From Lactobacillus isalae (GTDB lineage Bacteria > Bacillota > Bacilli > Lactobacillales > Lactobacillaceae), in NCBI RefSeq assembly GCF_947539375.1, contig NZ_OX443569.1, positions 1,984,001 to 2,048,000 of the forward strand: a stretch of DNA of 64,000 bases. Reading direction: 5' to 3'. The position numbers and the translations under genes were made by a program. Below are positions 33,871-42,367 of the stretch, piece after piece. The notes under the pieces were generated by a model, which did not search any database, was not told where the DNA came from, and saw nothing but the letters and a program-made list of their open reading frames with translations. Every line of letters begins with the position of its first letter. The first letter of the stretch is position 1.

Positions 33871-35649
33871 ATGTCAAAGACAAGAAAAATTATTGGCTTT
33901 GTTGGTTTAATACTTGCAATGTTCATGGGAGCACTAGATGCAACCATTGTTAATATCGCTCTGCCTGATATCATGAAAGACCTAAAAACAGGTTTAACGG
34001 ATACTAGTTGGGTAGCAACAATTTATGTTTTGGCAATGGCAGCATTTATTATTACTGCTTCTAAGTTAGCAGATATTTGGGGTCGAAAGAAGGTCATGTT
34101 AATAGGAGTTGTTCTATTTGGTGGTTTCTCTTTCGCCTGTATGACAGCTAATTCATTGAATCTATTAATTATTTACCGTTTCTTTCAAGGAATCGGCGGT
34201 GCAATTTTAACCCCAATTGTTTTACCAATGGGTATTGAACTATTTGGTAAAGAGAATACGAGTAAGATTACTGCGTTAATGGGAGCTTTTAGCGCCTTAG
34301 CTGCAGCTGGCGGTCCTGCTATTGGCGGTTTTATTATTAATTATGAAAGTTACCATTGGATCTTTGGGATTAATGTTCCGATTGCGATTGTTGCTTTCTT
34401 AATGATCTTAATTGGAACAAATGAATCATATGATGAGACAATCAGTAAATCTATTGATTGGTTAGGTGTAATCTTTTTAACTGCATTTATGGGCTCTCTA
34501 TGCTTTGGCTTGCTAGAAGGTAAAGAATATGGCTGGACTTCAAATATCATTGTAAGTTGCTTTATTGGTAGTCTGATCAGTTTGATTTTATTTATCTTAG
34601 TTGAAGCTAAAGTTAAATCACCTGTTGTTAATTTGAGTTTATTTAAAGAAAAGACATTTTCATCATCTTGCATTATTTATATGGTCTTTGGTTTTGCTAT
34701 TATTGGACCATCCTTGATTTTGAATTATTTCTTACAAAACGTGAAGAATTATTCTGCATTACATTCCGCTTATTTAATTATTCCAGCATCATTGGCAATT
34801 GCAGTAGGGATGCCTTTAGCTACTAAAATGTATAAGACTGTTAGTTCTAAGATGTTAATTGGAATTGGCTTAGTCATTACTGCTGGTGGTTTGGCTATGC
34901 TGGGTATGATTAAAATCAATACTAACCAGGATATAATTGTTAGTTGTAATATTATCATTGGTATAGGACTTGGCTTTACGGCTATTGCTTTGACATCATC
35001 AGTTAAGTTTTTACCTGTACAAAAAACGGGTATTGGTTCAGGAGTAGTCAATGCAGCTAGATATGTTGGTCAAGCAGTAGGGATGGCTTTATTAGTTACT
35101 CTACTTAATAACAATGTTGTGAATGCAAAAGATAGTATTAGGGATGTTGCATACACTCAAATTAGAGAAAAGAATCTTTCTCCTGAGGTTAAAAAAGTGG
35201 CTCGTGAACAAATTAAGATTGTTTTTAAGAATTCTAAAAATGATAACAAGATCAGCAGCAAGCAAAAACAAATGAAAGCTAAGATTAAGAAGGCTGCTAA
35301 AAAGACGATTGATTTACCTTTACCTAAAGCAGGAACAACCTACAGAAAACTATATTCAGCTAATAACAAGTTGAATAGTGGTACTAAGAAATTAGGAGCA
35401 CTGCCACTTCCACAATTAAAACAAGATGTGCAGCTTTTAAGTAAGGGACGTCAAAAGATGGGAACGGCCATTAAATTACTAGCACAAAAGCAGCAATTAG
35501 TTTCTGCGTTAGATAAAATTAAATCTAAGAAGAACAGTGAGCTGGCAAATGCTTTTGCAAAGGTATTTAATCTCACTAGTCTCTTAACGATTATTTGGCT
35601 ACCTTTATGTTGGCTGACTGATCGAAAAGAGGATATTGAATATTGCTAA
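33871..35649 (+). CDS. MFS multidrug efflux transporter (DHA2, EmrB/QacA type)
   Basis: 592 residues with 14 membrane segments. Motifs: LDATIVNIALPDI (motif D1 in helix 1), ADIWGRKKVMLIG (motif A), QGIGGAILTPIVLPMG (motif B), GPAIGGFI (motif C). A long lysine-rich, likely extracytoplasmic loop of about 130 residues lies before the last helix (NVVNAKDSIRD... to ...KNSELANAF), as in some lactobacillal EmrB proteins. Start at 33871 is set by GGAGGG. Exports toxic amphiphiles by proton exchange; regulated by the divergent TetR gene. Confidence 0.9.
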   Translation: MSKTRKIIGFVGLILAMFMGALDATIVNIALPDIMKDLKTGLTDTSWVATIYVLAMAAFIITASKLADIWGRKKVMLIGVVLFGGFSFACMTANSLNLLIIYRFFQGIGGAILTPIVLPMGIELFGKENTSKITALMGAFSALAAAGGPAIGGFIINYESYHWIFGINVPIAIVAFLMILIGTNESYDETISKSIDWLGVIFLTAFMGSLCFGLLEGKEYGWTSNIIVSCFIGSLISLILFILVEAKVKSPVVNLSLFKEKTFSSSCIIYMVFGFAIIGPSLILNYFLQNVKNYSALHSAYLIIPASLAIAVGMPLATKMYKTVSSKMLIGIGLVITAGGLAMLGMIKINTNQDIIVSCNIIIGIGLGFTAIALTSSVKFLPVQKTGIGSGVVNAARYVGQAVGMALLVTLLNNNVVNAKDSIRDVAYTQIREKNLSPEVKKVAREQIKIVFKNSKNDNKISSKQKQMKAKIKKAAKKTIDLPLPKAGTTYRKLYSANNKLNSGTKKLGALPLPQLKQDVQLLSKGRQKMGTAIKLLAQKQQLVSALDKIKSKKNSELANAFAKVFNLTSLLTIIWLPLCWLTDRKEDIEYC

Positions 35650-35683
35650 TTTTCCATCTTTGATAATAGCATGGTAATTCTAG

Positions 35684-35790
35684 TATAATTTCCTCTAAGG
35701 AAAGTAAAAACACGATTCGGTTGGTAGTCCGAATATATAATCATTAACTTTATATCAGTAACCTTCCTCCTAGGATGTCCCTCTTTCCTC
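35684..35790 (+). promoter_or_regulatory. yjdF leader RNA, copy B, cut before its ribosome site
   Basis: Promoter TATAAT (35684-35689), then the same leader as at 32179 from aggaaag to ctttcctc. Loop regions differ in a few bases. The copy stops at 35790: the segment holding the ribosome site, start codon and first codons is missing, so the leader no longer controls translation of a normal start. Confidence 0.7.
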
Positions 35791-36156
35791 GCAATTTTTG
35801 AGCGATTCGATGGTACTCAGTATAAAGTGGCTCAAGTTAATATGGGAACTTCATTGCCAACGATACCAAAAATAATTAACTTGGTGAATGAGCATTATTC
35901 TGACTTACGATTTAGCAAATCAACTCTAGATCAGGAAGTAATGCATCATATTAACCCCAAAAGAGCTCAAAGATTAGCGCATAAAGAAGTTCGGGAACGT
36001 GGAATTGGTACTAAAGCTCAACAAGCTTTAAAAAAGCAATTTGAGAAATCGAAAATAACTAGAAAAAAGATGAATAAAGATAAAAAACGTGAAATGCAAA
36101 AAGAGCGCTTTTTACAAAAACAAATTAAACGTCGAAAAAAACATCGAGGTCATTAA
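35791..36156 (+). pseudogene. yjdF: yjdF, 5'-deleted copy
   Basis: Matches 32340-32705 almost base for base (one difference changes Met to Ile in SLPT-PKI). Relative to copy A, 69 bases (32271-32339) are deleted, removing the ribosome site, GTG start and first 16 codons. The remaining frame is open and could start at GTG 35827, but no ribosome site is placed for it. High identity means a recent duplication. Most likely non-functional. Confidence 0.82.
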
Positions 36157-36161
36157 TCAAC

Positions 36162-36193
36162 AAAAGCTCGCAATTAATTTCGCGGGCTTTTTT
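36162..36193. repeat. repeat terminator module, copy 4 (hybrid)
   Basis: Left arm as in copy 2 (aaaagctcgcaattaattt), right arm as in copies 1 and 3 (cgcgggcttttt). The mosaic suggests recombination between modules. Confidence 0.75.
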
Positions 36194-36275
36194 GACAAAT
36201 ATATTATAGTTTAGATGAAATAAGAAGATTATAAGATGGCCTTGTTTAGTCCGTTTTAAGAGCAATGAGTAGCAC
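36194..36275 (+). pseudogene. decayed antitoxin RNA copy
   Basis: tatagtttagatgaaataagaag... to ttttaagagcaatgag follows the order of the antitoxin 5' region (-10, first hairpin, second hairpin) with many changes; neither hairpin is still complementary and no toxin frame is present. Confidence 0.6.
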
Positions 36276-36290
36276 TTTTATTTAAAATTC

Positions 36291-37393
36291 TTAAGTGACT
36301 AAAAATTTTTTTAAGATAAGATGCTTGATTTTTATCCAACAAATATGAAGAAAATATGCGGATGAAAAAGATAAAATCCAAGTGCCAAAAAGTGTCAAAA
36401 TAGAATGAGTTTCTGCATGATACTGCATATTTAATCTACGCCAAATCAGTTGGTTCCAGAAATACATTAGATAAATAAGCGCGATATGCGTAAACAGCCA
36501 AGAAATGAAAATTTTTTAAGCTTTTTTGAGAATTTTTCTTAACCTGATGTAAATAGAAAGCAGAAATTAGTGCGATTACCCTTAGACAATAAAATGTCAT
36601 TGATGGTTTATAGTAGGGGGCATTATTGAAATTAACCGGATGACCAAATCTATGTAATTCAATATTGGTCCAGACAAAACAACCAATAAAAAGCAGTGCA
36701 ATTAGCCACCATACTTTAGTAATAAACTTATTGTAATAATGTTTAAACTGCCATGCTAAAACTTCGTAGACCCCATAAATAAAGAAGAAAATAAAAACAC
36801 GATCTAGTAAATACCAATCGTGTTCATGAATACCATGAAAAACATAATAATCATAAAAATAAAGCCATGCGAAGTAAAAAAATAAAAGTAATAATAGCTA
36901 CAATAAGTCCTCTTTTACCATTGTGCTTAACGAAATAACTAATTGCCCAAAATAATGGCATAAGAATAATAAATTGGAGCATCATTGTGTTATACCATAA
37001 ATGCGGTGCGGCATTACCATTAATAAATTGCCAGCAAAAAGAAGCTAAATTATGATAATGATTTACTTGTTGGAGCCATGGCATTCCTAGTAGGTAAATT
37101 AAAGTCCACCAGAATGTTGGTACAAATAGGTTTGACCAACTATTACGTAAATAATGAAAATAAGAGAATTTTCCATGTTCGTCATTAGTTCGAATAGTCG
37201 TATACAAAATACCGAAGATGAAAGCTGGGGCCGTGTACTTTACTAAATTATAAAAGATGCCAAAGATATCTTGAATAGAATTTGGTTGGAAAGTTTTCAT
37301 GATTAGGGACATAATCAGTTGTGACATAACTGCTGTACAAGCAAATACTTTTAAATAATCACCGATATCAGCATTAGAATTTGATGTTTTCAT
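36291..37393 (-). pseudogene. acyltransferase family 3 membrane protein, frameshifted
   Basis: The intact part (37393-36851) has membrane helices and the start of an OafA-like acyltransferase (DIGDYLKVFACTAV..., LWYNTMMLQFIILMPLFW). It stops at 36851 after RMALFL. The next frame continues without a break in sense (YDYYVFHGIHEHDWYLLDR...), then a third frame takes over near 36478 (LIYLMYFWNQLIWRRLNMQ... to stop 36291). Total length 1103 = 3 x 367 + 2, so two single-base insertions explain it; the first lies in the T5 run at about 36860. Would have encoded about 367 residues for O-acetylation of a surface glycan. Confidence 0.8.
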
Positions 37394-37579
37394 TTATATA
37401 TTTCTAAATAATTGTAACTATTTTGAATTAGGATAATTTTTATTTCCACCATAATTATATTCAAAAAGGAGTTATCTTTGTAAAGTATCGTTGTAAGTAG
37501 ATACTAGTAAACTATAGTAAAATTATTGATATGATAAAGTTAAAAGAGAAAACTTATATTAAGTAAGGTGGAAGAATTT

Positions 37580-38719
37580 TTGAAAAATAAAAAAATTCTA
37601 AAAAGAGTTAATTATTGGGTTGTGATTGGAATAGTTTTAATAATAGGTATGGGTATTTATATATGGTGGAATAATTCTAAAAAGGAAGCCCCACATCATC
37701 AATTAAAGCCCCAACCCGCTGTAATTGATAACACTAGTACTCGGCCCGCTTCTTACACAACTAAAGAATTCAAAAATTTATTATCCCAAAATTACCCCGA
37801 TATTTATAAAAACTTGAATTTTAAGCAAAAACCAACTTTCTATGTGATTCCTGGTTTGATTCAGTCAGCAGCAATTAAATATACTCCTCCTGATCGGGGA
37901 CAACCAGGCATTGCATATGATATGGATCCGCAGGGATTAGCAATTATTGATCATAAATATTTAATTATTTCAGCTTATAGTAAAAGCAAAACATTTGATT
38001 CAGTTCTTTGGGTATTAGACTTTAAGACTGGACGTTTTATAAAAACGGTTGCCTTAAATAATATTGATCATGTTGGTGGGATTGCTTATGATGAAGATCA
38101 CAAGCGTCTATGGGTAGCCACTATTAATCAAGAGCAACGGGCACAAGTTCAATCTGTAACCTTGAAAGAAATTATAGACTATAATTTAAAAAAGCAAAAA
38201 AAGCCGATTAAATTTGAACATGGTACTAACTTATCAGTACCTCTTCGAACATCATATATGACCTATCATAAAAATAAACTCTATATCGGCTACTTCGATA
38301 AAGTTCAAGGTGGTCAGCTTTTTGCGTATAAACTTGATAAAAAAGGATTATTCAAAAAGGATAAAATGCAGGATGGCTTAGCTCTTCCTAGCGAAAATTG
38401 GGCAACTTACTCTAAAATTCAAGGAATCAGTTTTGATAAAAATGATATTTTACTATCTACTTCATATGGTGATTTAAATTCTCAGCTGTTGATCTTTAAA
38501 AATAAATTGAATAAACCAAATTATAATCTTGATCTTTCAGAAGCGGATAAAACCATTCTTTTACCTCCATATATGGAACAAATTATCGGTAAAGATGGTG
38601 AAATTTATATGTTGTTTGAATCTGCTACAGCATTATATCGTCAAAATCCTAATTTGCTGCATATGGATCGGGTAATTAAGTTAAAAGTTAATTTTAAAGG
38701 TCTGGAAAATAGTAAATAA
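37580..38719 (+). CDS. membrane-anchored extracellular protein, possible beta-propeller
   Basis: 379 residues from TTG at 37580 (AAGGTGG upstream; an in-frame GTG at 37568 is too close to it). Residues 1-10 are basic, 11-29 a membrane helix (YWVVIGIVLIIGMGIYIWW), the rest is outside the cell. Repeating strand patterns (GLAIIDHKYLIISAY, VLWVLDFKTGRFIKT, GGIAYDEDHKRLWVATI, LYIGYFDKVQGGQLFAYKL, ILLSTSYGDLNSQLLIF) look like blades of a propeller. No family name is secure. Confidence 0.6.
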   Translation: MKNKKILKRVNYWVVIGIVLIIGMGIYIWWNNSKKEAPHHQLKPQPAVIDNTSTRPASYTTKEFKNLLSQNYPDIYKNLNFKQKPTFYVIPGLIQSAAIKYTPPDRGQPGIAYDMDPQGLAIIDHKYLIISAYSKSKTFDSVLWVLDFKTGRFIKTVALNNIDHVGGIAYDEDHKRLWVATINQEQRAQVQSVTLKEIIDYNLKKQKKPIKFEHGTNLSVPLRTSYMTYHKNKLYIGYFDKVQGGQLFAYKLDKKGLFKKDKMQDGLALPSENWATYSKIQGISFDKNDILLSTSYGDLNSQLLIFKNKLNKPNYNLDLSEADKTILLPPYMEQIIGKDGEIYMLFESATALYRQNPNLLHMDRVIKLKVNFKGLENSK

Positions 38720-38889
38720 GCAATATAGTTATCAATAAGTAATTACATTTCTGCCGAAATATTAACTTTTTCTAAAAATTATTATAAATGAGAACATCCT
38801 TTTTCTTGGAGTGAAGATAATTAGCAAGGTGAAGAAGGACTTTAGGTTAAGAAAGGGTATGGCTTTTTTATACAAAACCATAAGTAATA

Positions 38890-38917
38890 AAAAGATCGTG
38901 AATTTGCGATCTTTTTA
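38890..38917 (+). terminator. intrinsic terminator upstream of the Rrf2 gene
   Basis: aaagatcg / cgatcttt stem with a 7-base loop and T5; ends the unit carrying the propeller-like gene. Confidence 0.7.
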
Positions 38918-38921
38918 TTTA

Positions 38922-38956
38922 TTTGCTAATGTATTTGTATCTGATACATTAGCAAA
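38922..38956. promoter_or_regulatory. Rrf2 operator: 13-base perfect inverted repeat
   Basis: tttgctaatgtat / atacattagcaaa around a 9-base spacer, ending 17 bases before the Rrf2-family start. Long dyads of this kind are bound by Rrf2 dimers; autoregulation is the simplest reading. Confidence 0.65.
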
Positions 38957-38973
38957 TGGAGAGGGAGATAAAA

Positions 38974-39426
38974 ATGAAAGATACTAAATTTTCAGTAGCA
39001 ATTCATATTTTGATTATGTTGGCTACTAGTAATCAATCTTTAAATTCCGATGATCTTGCTCAAAGTGTTGGTACTAATGCTAGTTATATTCGAAAGATTA
39101 TGGCACTTCTAAAAAAAAGCCAAATTATTGCTAGTCAGCGAGGAAAATCTGGTACTAAATTATTAATTTCTCCTGATAGATTAACTTTGCTTGAAATTTA
39201 TGAAGCAGTTGAAACGGATTCGCCGCATATATTTCAAATTCATCAAAATGCTAATCCAACTTGTCCAGTGGGAAGAAATATTAAACAAACAGTTTTCCCA
39301 TTTTTAGAAGAAGCGGAAGAACAGTTACATCGATCATTAGCTCATGACACACTACAAGAGATAATTGAACGTCTTGAAGAGAATGAAAATAGGAGGAAAA
39401 ATTATGAAAGTAGCACAATTGACTAA
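38974..39426 (+). CDS. Rrf2-family transcriptional regulator
   Basis: 150 residues. Winged helix: KFSVAIHILIMLATSNQ, SDDLAQSVGTNASYIRKIMALLKKS, IIASQRGKSGTKLLISPDRLTLLEIYEAVE. Only one Cys (in NPTCPVGRNI) remains of the three that hold an iron-sulfur cluster in IscR/NsrR, so it is probably cluster-free, like B. subtilis YwnA/CymR-type members. GAGAGGGAG before the ATG; six upstream codons rejected. Its last 23 bases overlap the next gene, an oxidoreductase it likely controls. Confidence 0.87.
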   Translation: MKDTKFSVAIHILIMLATSNQSLNSDDLAQSVGTNASYIRKIMALLKKSQIIASQRGKSGTKLLISPDRLTLLEIYEAVETDSPHIFQIHQNANPTCPVGRNIKQTVFPFLEEAEEQLHRSLAHDTLQEIIERLEENENRRKNYESSTID

Positions 39427-40408
39427 GTATAGTAAAAAAGATCCCCAAATTGAAATTAATTCAATTCCTCTTCCTAAATTGAAACCTAATGATCTTAAGA
39501 TAAAAGTTACTTATGCTGGGGTCAATCCATTAGACAATTTAATTGCTCATGGAGATGTAAAATTAATTGTTCCTTATAAAGTACCAGTAAATATGGGTAA
39601 TGAATTTGTAGGTAAAGTTACTCAAATTGGAAGTAATGTCAAAAAAGTTAAAGTTGGTGATCGAGTTTTTGCTCGTATGCCCCTTGATAAGATTGGTGCA
39701 TTTGCTGAAGAAGTGGTAATTGATGCTAATGCTGTAGCCACAGTTCCTGAATATTTAACTGACAAAGAGGCTGCTACAATTCCTTTAACAGCTTTGACTG
39801 CGATGCAAGCTTTAGAGTTAATGCATGCTAAACCTGGTCAGACACTTTTTATTTCAGGAGGGACTGGAAGTTTTGGTGCAATGGCAATTCCAATTGCTGT
39901 TGCTAAAGGACTTAAGGTAATTACAACTGGTAGTGCTCAAAATAAAGAAAATGTTTTAAAGTTAGGCGTTAGTCAATTTATTGATTATCGCACACAAGAT
40001 TATACCAAGTTACTATCAAATATTGACTTGGCAATTGATACTTTAGGCGGTAAGGAATTAGAAAAGCAAATGTCTATCTTAAAACCCGGTGGAATAATTG
40101 TTTCTCTTAAAGCAATGCCAACGGCAGACTTTGCAAAAAGAATGCATATGAGTAAGGCTAAACAGTTGCTTTTTAAGCTTGCTAGTCGAAAAATTGTACA
40201 AATGGCAAATAAGTATCAAGTTCATTATCATTTTATTTTTGTTCATGCAGATGGTAAACAATTACAAGAGGCGGCTGATATTCTCGCTAGAGCAGAGGTT
40301 CACCCGATTTATGGAGATATTTTTACCTTAGAACAAACTAAAGCGGCCATGGATAAAGTCGCACATGGTCATAATAAAGGTAAGGTATTACTAAAGATAG
40401 CGAATTAG
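39404..40408 (+). CDS. NADP-dependent MDR-family oxidoreductase (quinone reductase type)
   Basis: 334 residues: GroES-like domain with VTYAGVNPLDNLIAHGD, GNEFVGKVTQIGSNV, then Rossmann fold with GGTGSFGAMAIPIA (about 145-158). No zinc ligands. Start at 39404 follows AGGAGG inside the 3' end of the Rrf2 gene, so translation is coupled. Second MDR oxidoreductase of the window paired with a redox-type regulator. Confidence 0.87.
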   Translation: MKVAQLTKYSKKDPQIEINSIPLPKLKPNDLKIKVTYAGVNPLDNLIAHGDVKLIVPYKVPVNMGNEFVGKVTQIGSNVKKVKVGDRVFARMPLDKIGAFAEEVVIDANAVATVPEYLTDKEAATIPLTALTAMQALELMHAKPGQTLFISGGTGSFGAMAIPIAVAKGLKVITTGSAQNKENVLKLGVSQFIDYRTQDYTKLLSNIDLAIDTLGGKELEKQMSILKPGGIIVSLKAMPTADFAKRMHMSKAKQLLFKLASRKIVQMANKYQVHYHFIFVHADGKQLQEAADILARAEVHPIYGDIFTLEQTKAAMDKVAHGHNKGKVLLKIAN

Positions 40409-40431
40409 TAAAAAGCTCGTACTTTGATATG

Positions 40432-40466
40432 AACCCCGAAATTCGGATAGAATTTCGAGGTTTTTA
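40432..40466 (+). terminator. intrinsic terminator of the Rrf2 operon
   Basis: aaccccgaaattc / gaatttcgaggtt stem (one mismatch) with loop ggata and T5. Confidence 0.85.
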
Positions 40467-40493
40467 TTTTGAAAAATATGGTGTTAATTTGTG

Positions 40494-40524
40494 TAAAGAA
40501 AAAGGAGATCATAAGATCTCCTTG
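40494..40524 (+). repeat. solitary antitoxin 5' hairpin
   Basis: taaagaaaaaggagatcata and the following agatctcc repeat exactly the start of the antitoxin RNA (29496-29523, 32765-32792), but no promoter copy, second hairpin or toxin follows. A relic of another module copy. Confidence 0.65.
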
Positions 40525-40564
40525 TAGATTAGATTTTTGTTATTATTAGTTATATTCTTACTTA

Positions 40565-41476
40565 TTACCATATTAATCCTATAAGCGAGAAAATAATTTC
40601 ACTGACTAGTACTAACAACACATTCGTTAAAATCCCTTTAAATGTAGTTTCTTTATGAGGATCTTTAATGAAAATTTTAGTTGAATGATAGACTAGAGGG
40701 ATAGTAAGTAAGCTTCCTAAAGCAAGCATAGGCATATAGTGCAAGACAATGCTTAGAATTAAAAAGGTATATGCTAAAACGTAATATATGCACAAAATAA
40801 TTAAAGCGTTTTTGCGGCCAATATAAAATGGGAGAGTTTTACGTCCAATTTTTACATCTTCTTCTACGTCACAAATATTATTGGCTAGCATTACATTAGC
40901 AATGACAAATATTGCAGGACAAGCAACTATAATTGCTTTGGCCCAAAATAAATTATCAAAGGGATGAATATTATAAATATTGATATAGAGCCCCAAAAGA
41001 GTGATATTATAGCCCATTGTAATCCCAGAAGCTGGTTCACCGAAGGGAGTTTTCAAGATAGGATAGGGACCGCCTGAGTAGCAATAACCAATTAAGTAGC
41101 TAAAGAAACCAATTAAAAGAATTATCCAGCCAACTTTAAAGCTTAGTATGATACCAATAGTGGCAGAAACAAGAATTAATAAGATAATTACATTTCTAGC
41201 CCATCTTCGGGAAATATTAAACTTTTCTAGAATATTGTTATAACTAATAACGTGATTTTTCTTATAGCGAATATAATCAGTGTATTGATTATGCCCATTA
41301 ACAGCTAAATGAAAAGAGATTACAGCTAGAAAAAGCCAAAGGCAATAAGCTAAATTAAAATGGTGGTAATAGTAACTAGCCATTAGTGAACCAATAATAT
41401 ATGGTAATGCTGAAATGATAATTGTTTGTATTTGAACAAGTGCGTTAAATTTTTGAATTATAGAATATTTCTTCAT
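40565..41476 (-). CDS. UbiA-family prenyltransferase (MenA-like)
   Basis: 303 residues, eight or nine membrane helices. Two prenyl-diphosphate motifs: NGHNQYTDYIRYKK (the N/DxxxD site, near residue 60) and ANNICDVEEDVKIGRKTLPFYIG (near 195). This is the pattern of 1,4-dihydroxy-2-naphthoate polyprenyltransferase, which makes demethylmenaquinone. Lactobacilli of this group lack most menaquinone genes, so it may use an external naphthoquinone. ATG after GAGGATTACTT. Confidence 0.82.
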   Translation of the reverse strand: MKKYSIIQKFNALVQIQTIIISALPYIIGSLMASYYYHHFNLAYCLWLFLAVISFHLAVNGHNQYTDYIRYKKNHVISYNNILEKFNISRRWARNVIILLILVSATIGIILSFKVGWIILLIGFFSYLIGYCYSGGPYPILKTPFGEPASGITMGYNITLLGLYINIYNIHPFDNLFWAKAIIVACPAIFVIANVMLANNICDVEEDVKIGRKTLPFYIGRKNALIILCIYYVLAYTFLILSIVLHYMPMLALGSLLTIPLVYHSTKIFIKDPHKETTFKGILTNVLLVLVSEIIFSLIGLIW

Positions 41477-41613
41477 AAGTAATCCTCTGAAATAGTGGTT
41501 ACTTAGAATTATAGTTCAAACTTTACGTTAGTATAAATATAATTTCACTAATAGCGTCACTTGATATTGAAATAGATCCTCTTTTGTTTACATATATTGA
41601 TTTTAAGCATAAC

Positions 41614-41650
41614 AAAAAGACCAGCGAATTGAAACGTTCACTGGTCTTTT
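41614..41650 (-). terminator. intrinsic terminator of the 41653 gene
   Basis: Minus-strand stem aaaagaccagtgaac / ttcgctggtcttttt (one wobble) with loop gtttcaa and T5. Confidence 0.8.
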
Positions 41651-41652
41651 CA

Positions 41653-42165
41653 TTATTTAGCAATCTTATGTACCTTATGTGCAATAACCATTTCTTTATT
41701 ACGGTCAGTGTAAATTGCATCTTTTAGATAATTTAAAGGTTGTCTCAACAAACCTTTATTAGCTTGGAACAAGAAGTCTGCGTGATGATGGTTTAAATGA
41801 CGCAGATATCTTTTGGCATTTTTAATCTTAGTATGATGTTCTAAGGCGAGTTTTGGCTCAAAGTCAGTGATTTTGTGCTCAGCATTATATACTGGCTTAA
41901 CTTTGTGATGCCACTTATCGATATGGTGGGTATTATGTGCACCAATTTCTTTACTTGCCTTAACAATGTCTTTTTTAGTGGCTAGGTTATCTTGATGCTT
42001 TAACTGTGAGTTTTTGTCATAGTAGTAATTTCCAAGGCCATCTTGACGATAAAGTTGTAAATTCTTTAATGACTTATCTTTATTATCAACAGTTACCTTT
42101 AGAACATCGCCATTTTTATGATTCATAAGATACATATCATGGTCAATTGTGTAATTATCTTTCAT
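41653..42165 (-). CDS. hypothetical histidine-rich protein
   Basis: 170 residues, soluble, basic, with frequent His (AHNTHHIDKWHHK, LEHHTKIK, RHLNHHHADF). No signal peptide or membrane segment. No family recognised; similar proteins are common in this Lactobacillus group by my recollection. Start at 42165 is set by GAGGTGG; the GTG at 42180 would overlap that site. Monocistronic with its own terminator. Confidence 0.6.
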   Translation of the reverse strand: MKDNYTIDHDMYLMNHKNGDVLKVTVDNKDKSLKNLQLYRQDGLGNYYYDKNSQLKHQDNLATKKDIVKASKEIGAHNTHHIDKWHHKVKPVYNAEHKITDFEPKLALEHHTKIKNAKRYLRHLNHHHADFLFQANKGLLRQPLNYLKDAIYTDRNKEMVIAHKVHKIAK

Positions 42166-42367
42166 GACTAAAATATCCACCTCTTTTATTTATATCTGAA
42201 TGATATTATAGCTACATTTCGAAAGAAAGTATAGTGATTAACTCAAGGTTTTAAGGAATTATAAATTTAGTTAATCTTTATTAATAATAAAAATGATGGA
42301 TATACAAAAAACAGTTAGAAATTAATCTAACTGTTTTTAGCGAAAAGTTAAATATAGTAATTATTGA

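Noticed and set aside
35827-36156. Second yjdF as a functional 109-residue gene
   Set aside because: Ribosome site, start and 16 codons are deleted relative to the intact copy; the remaining GTG has no ribosome site.
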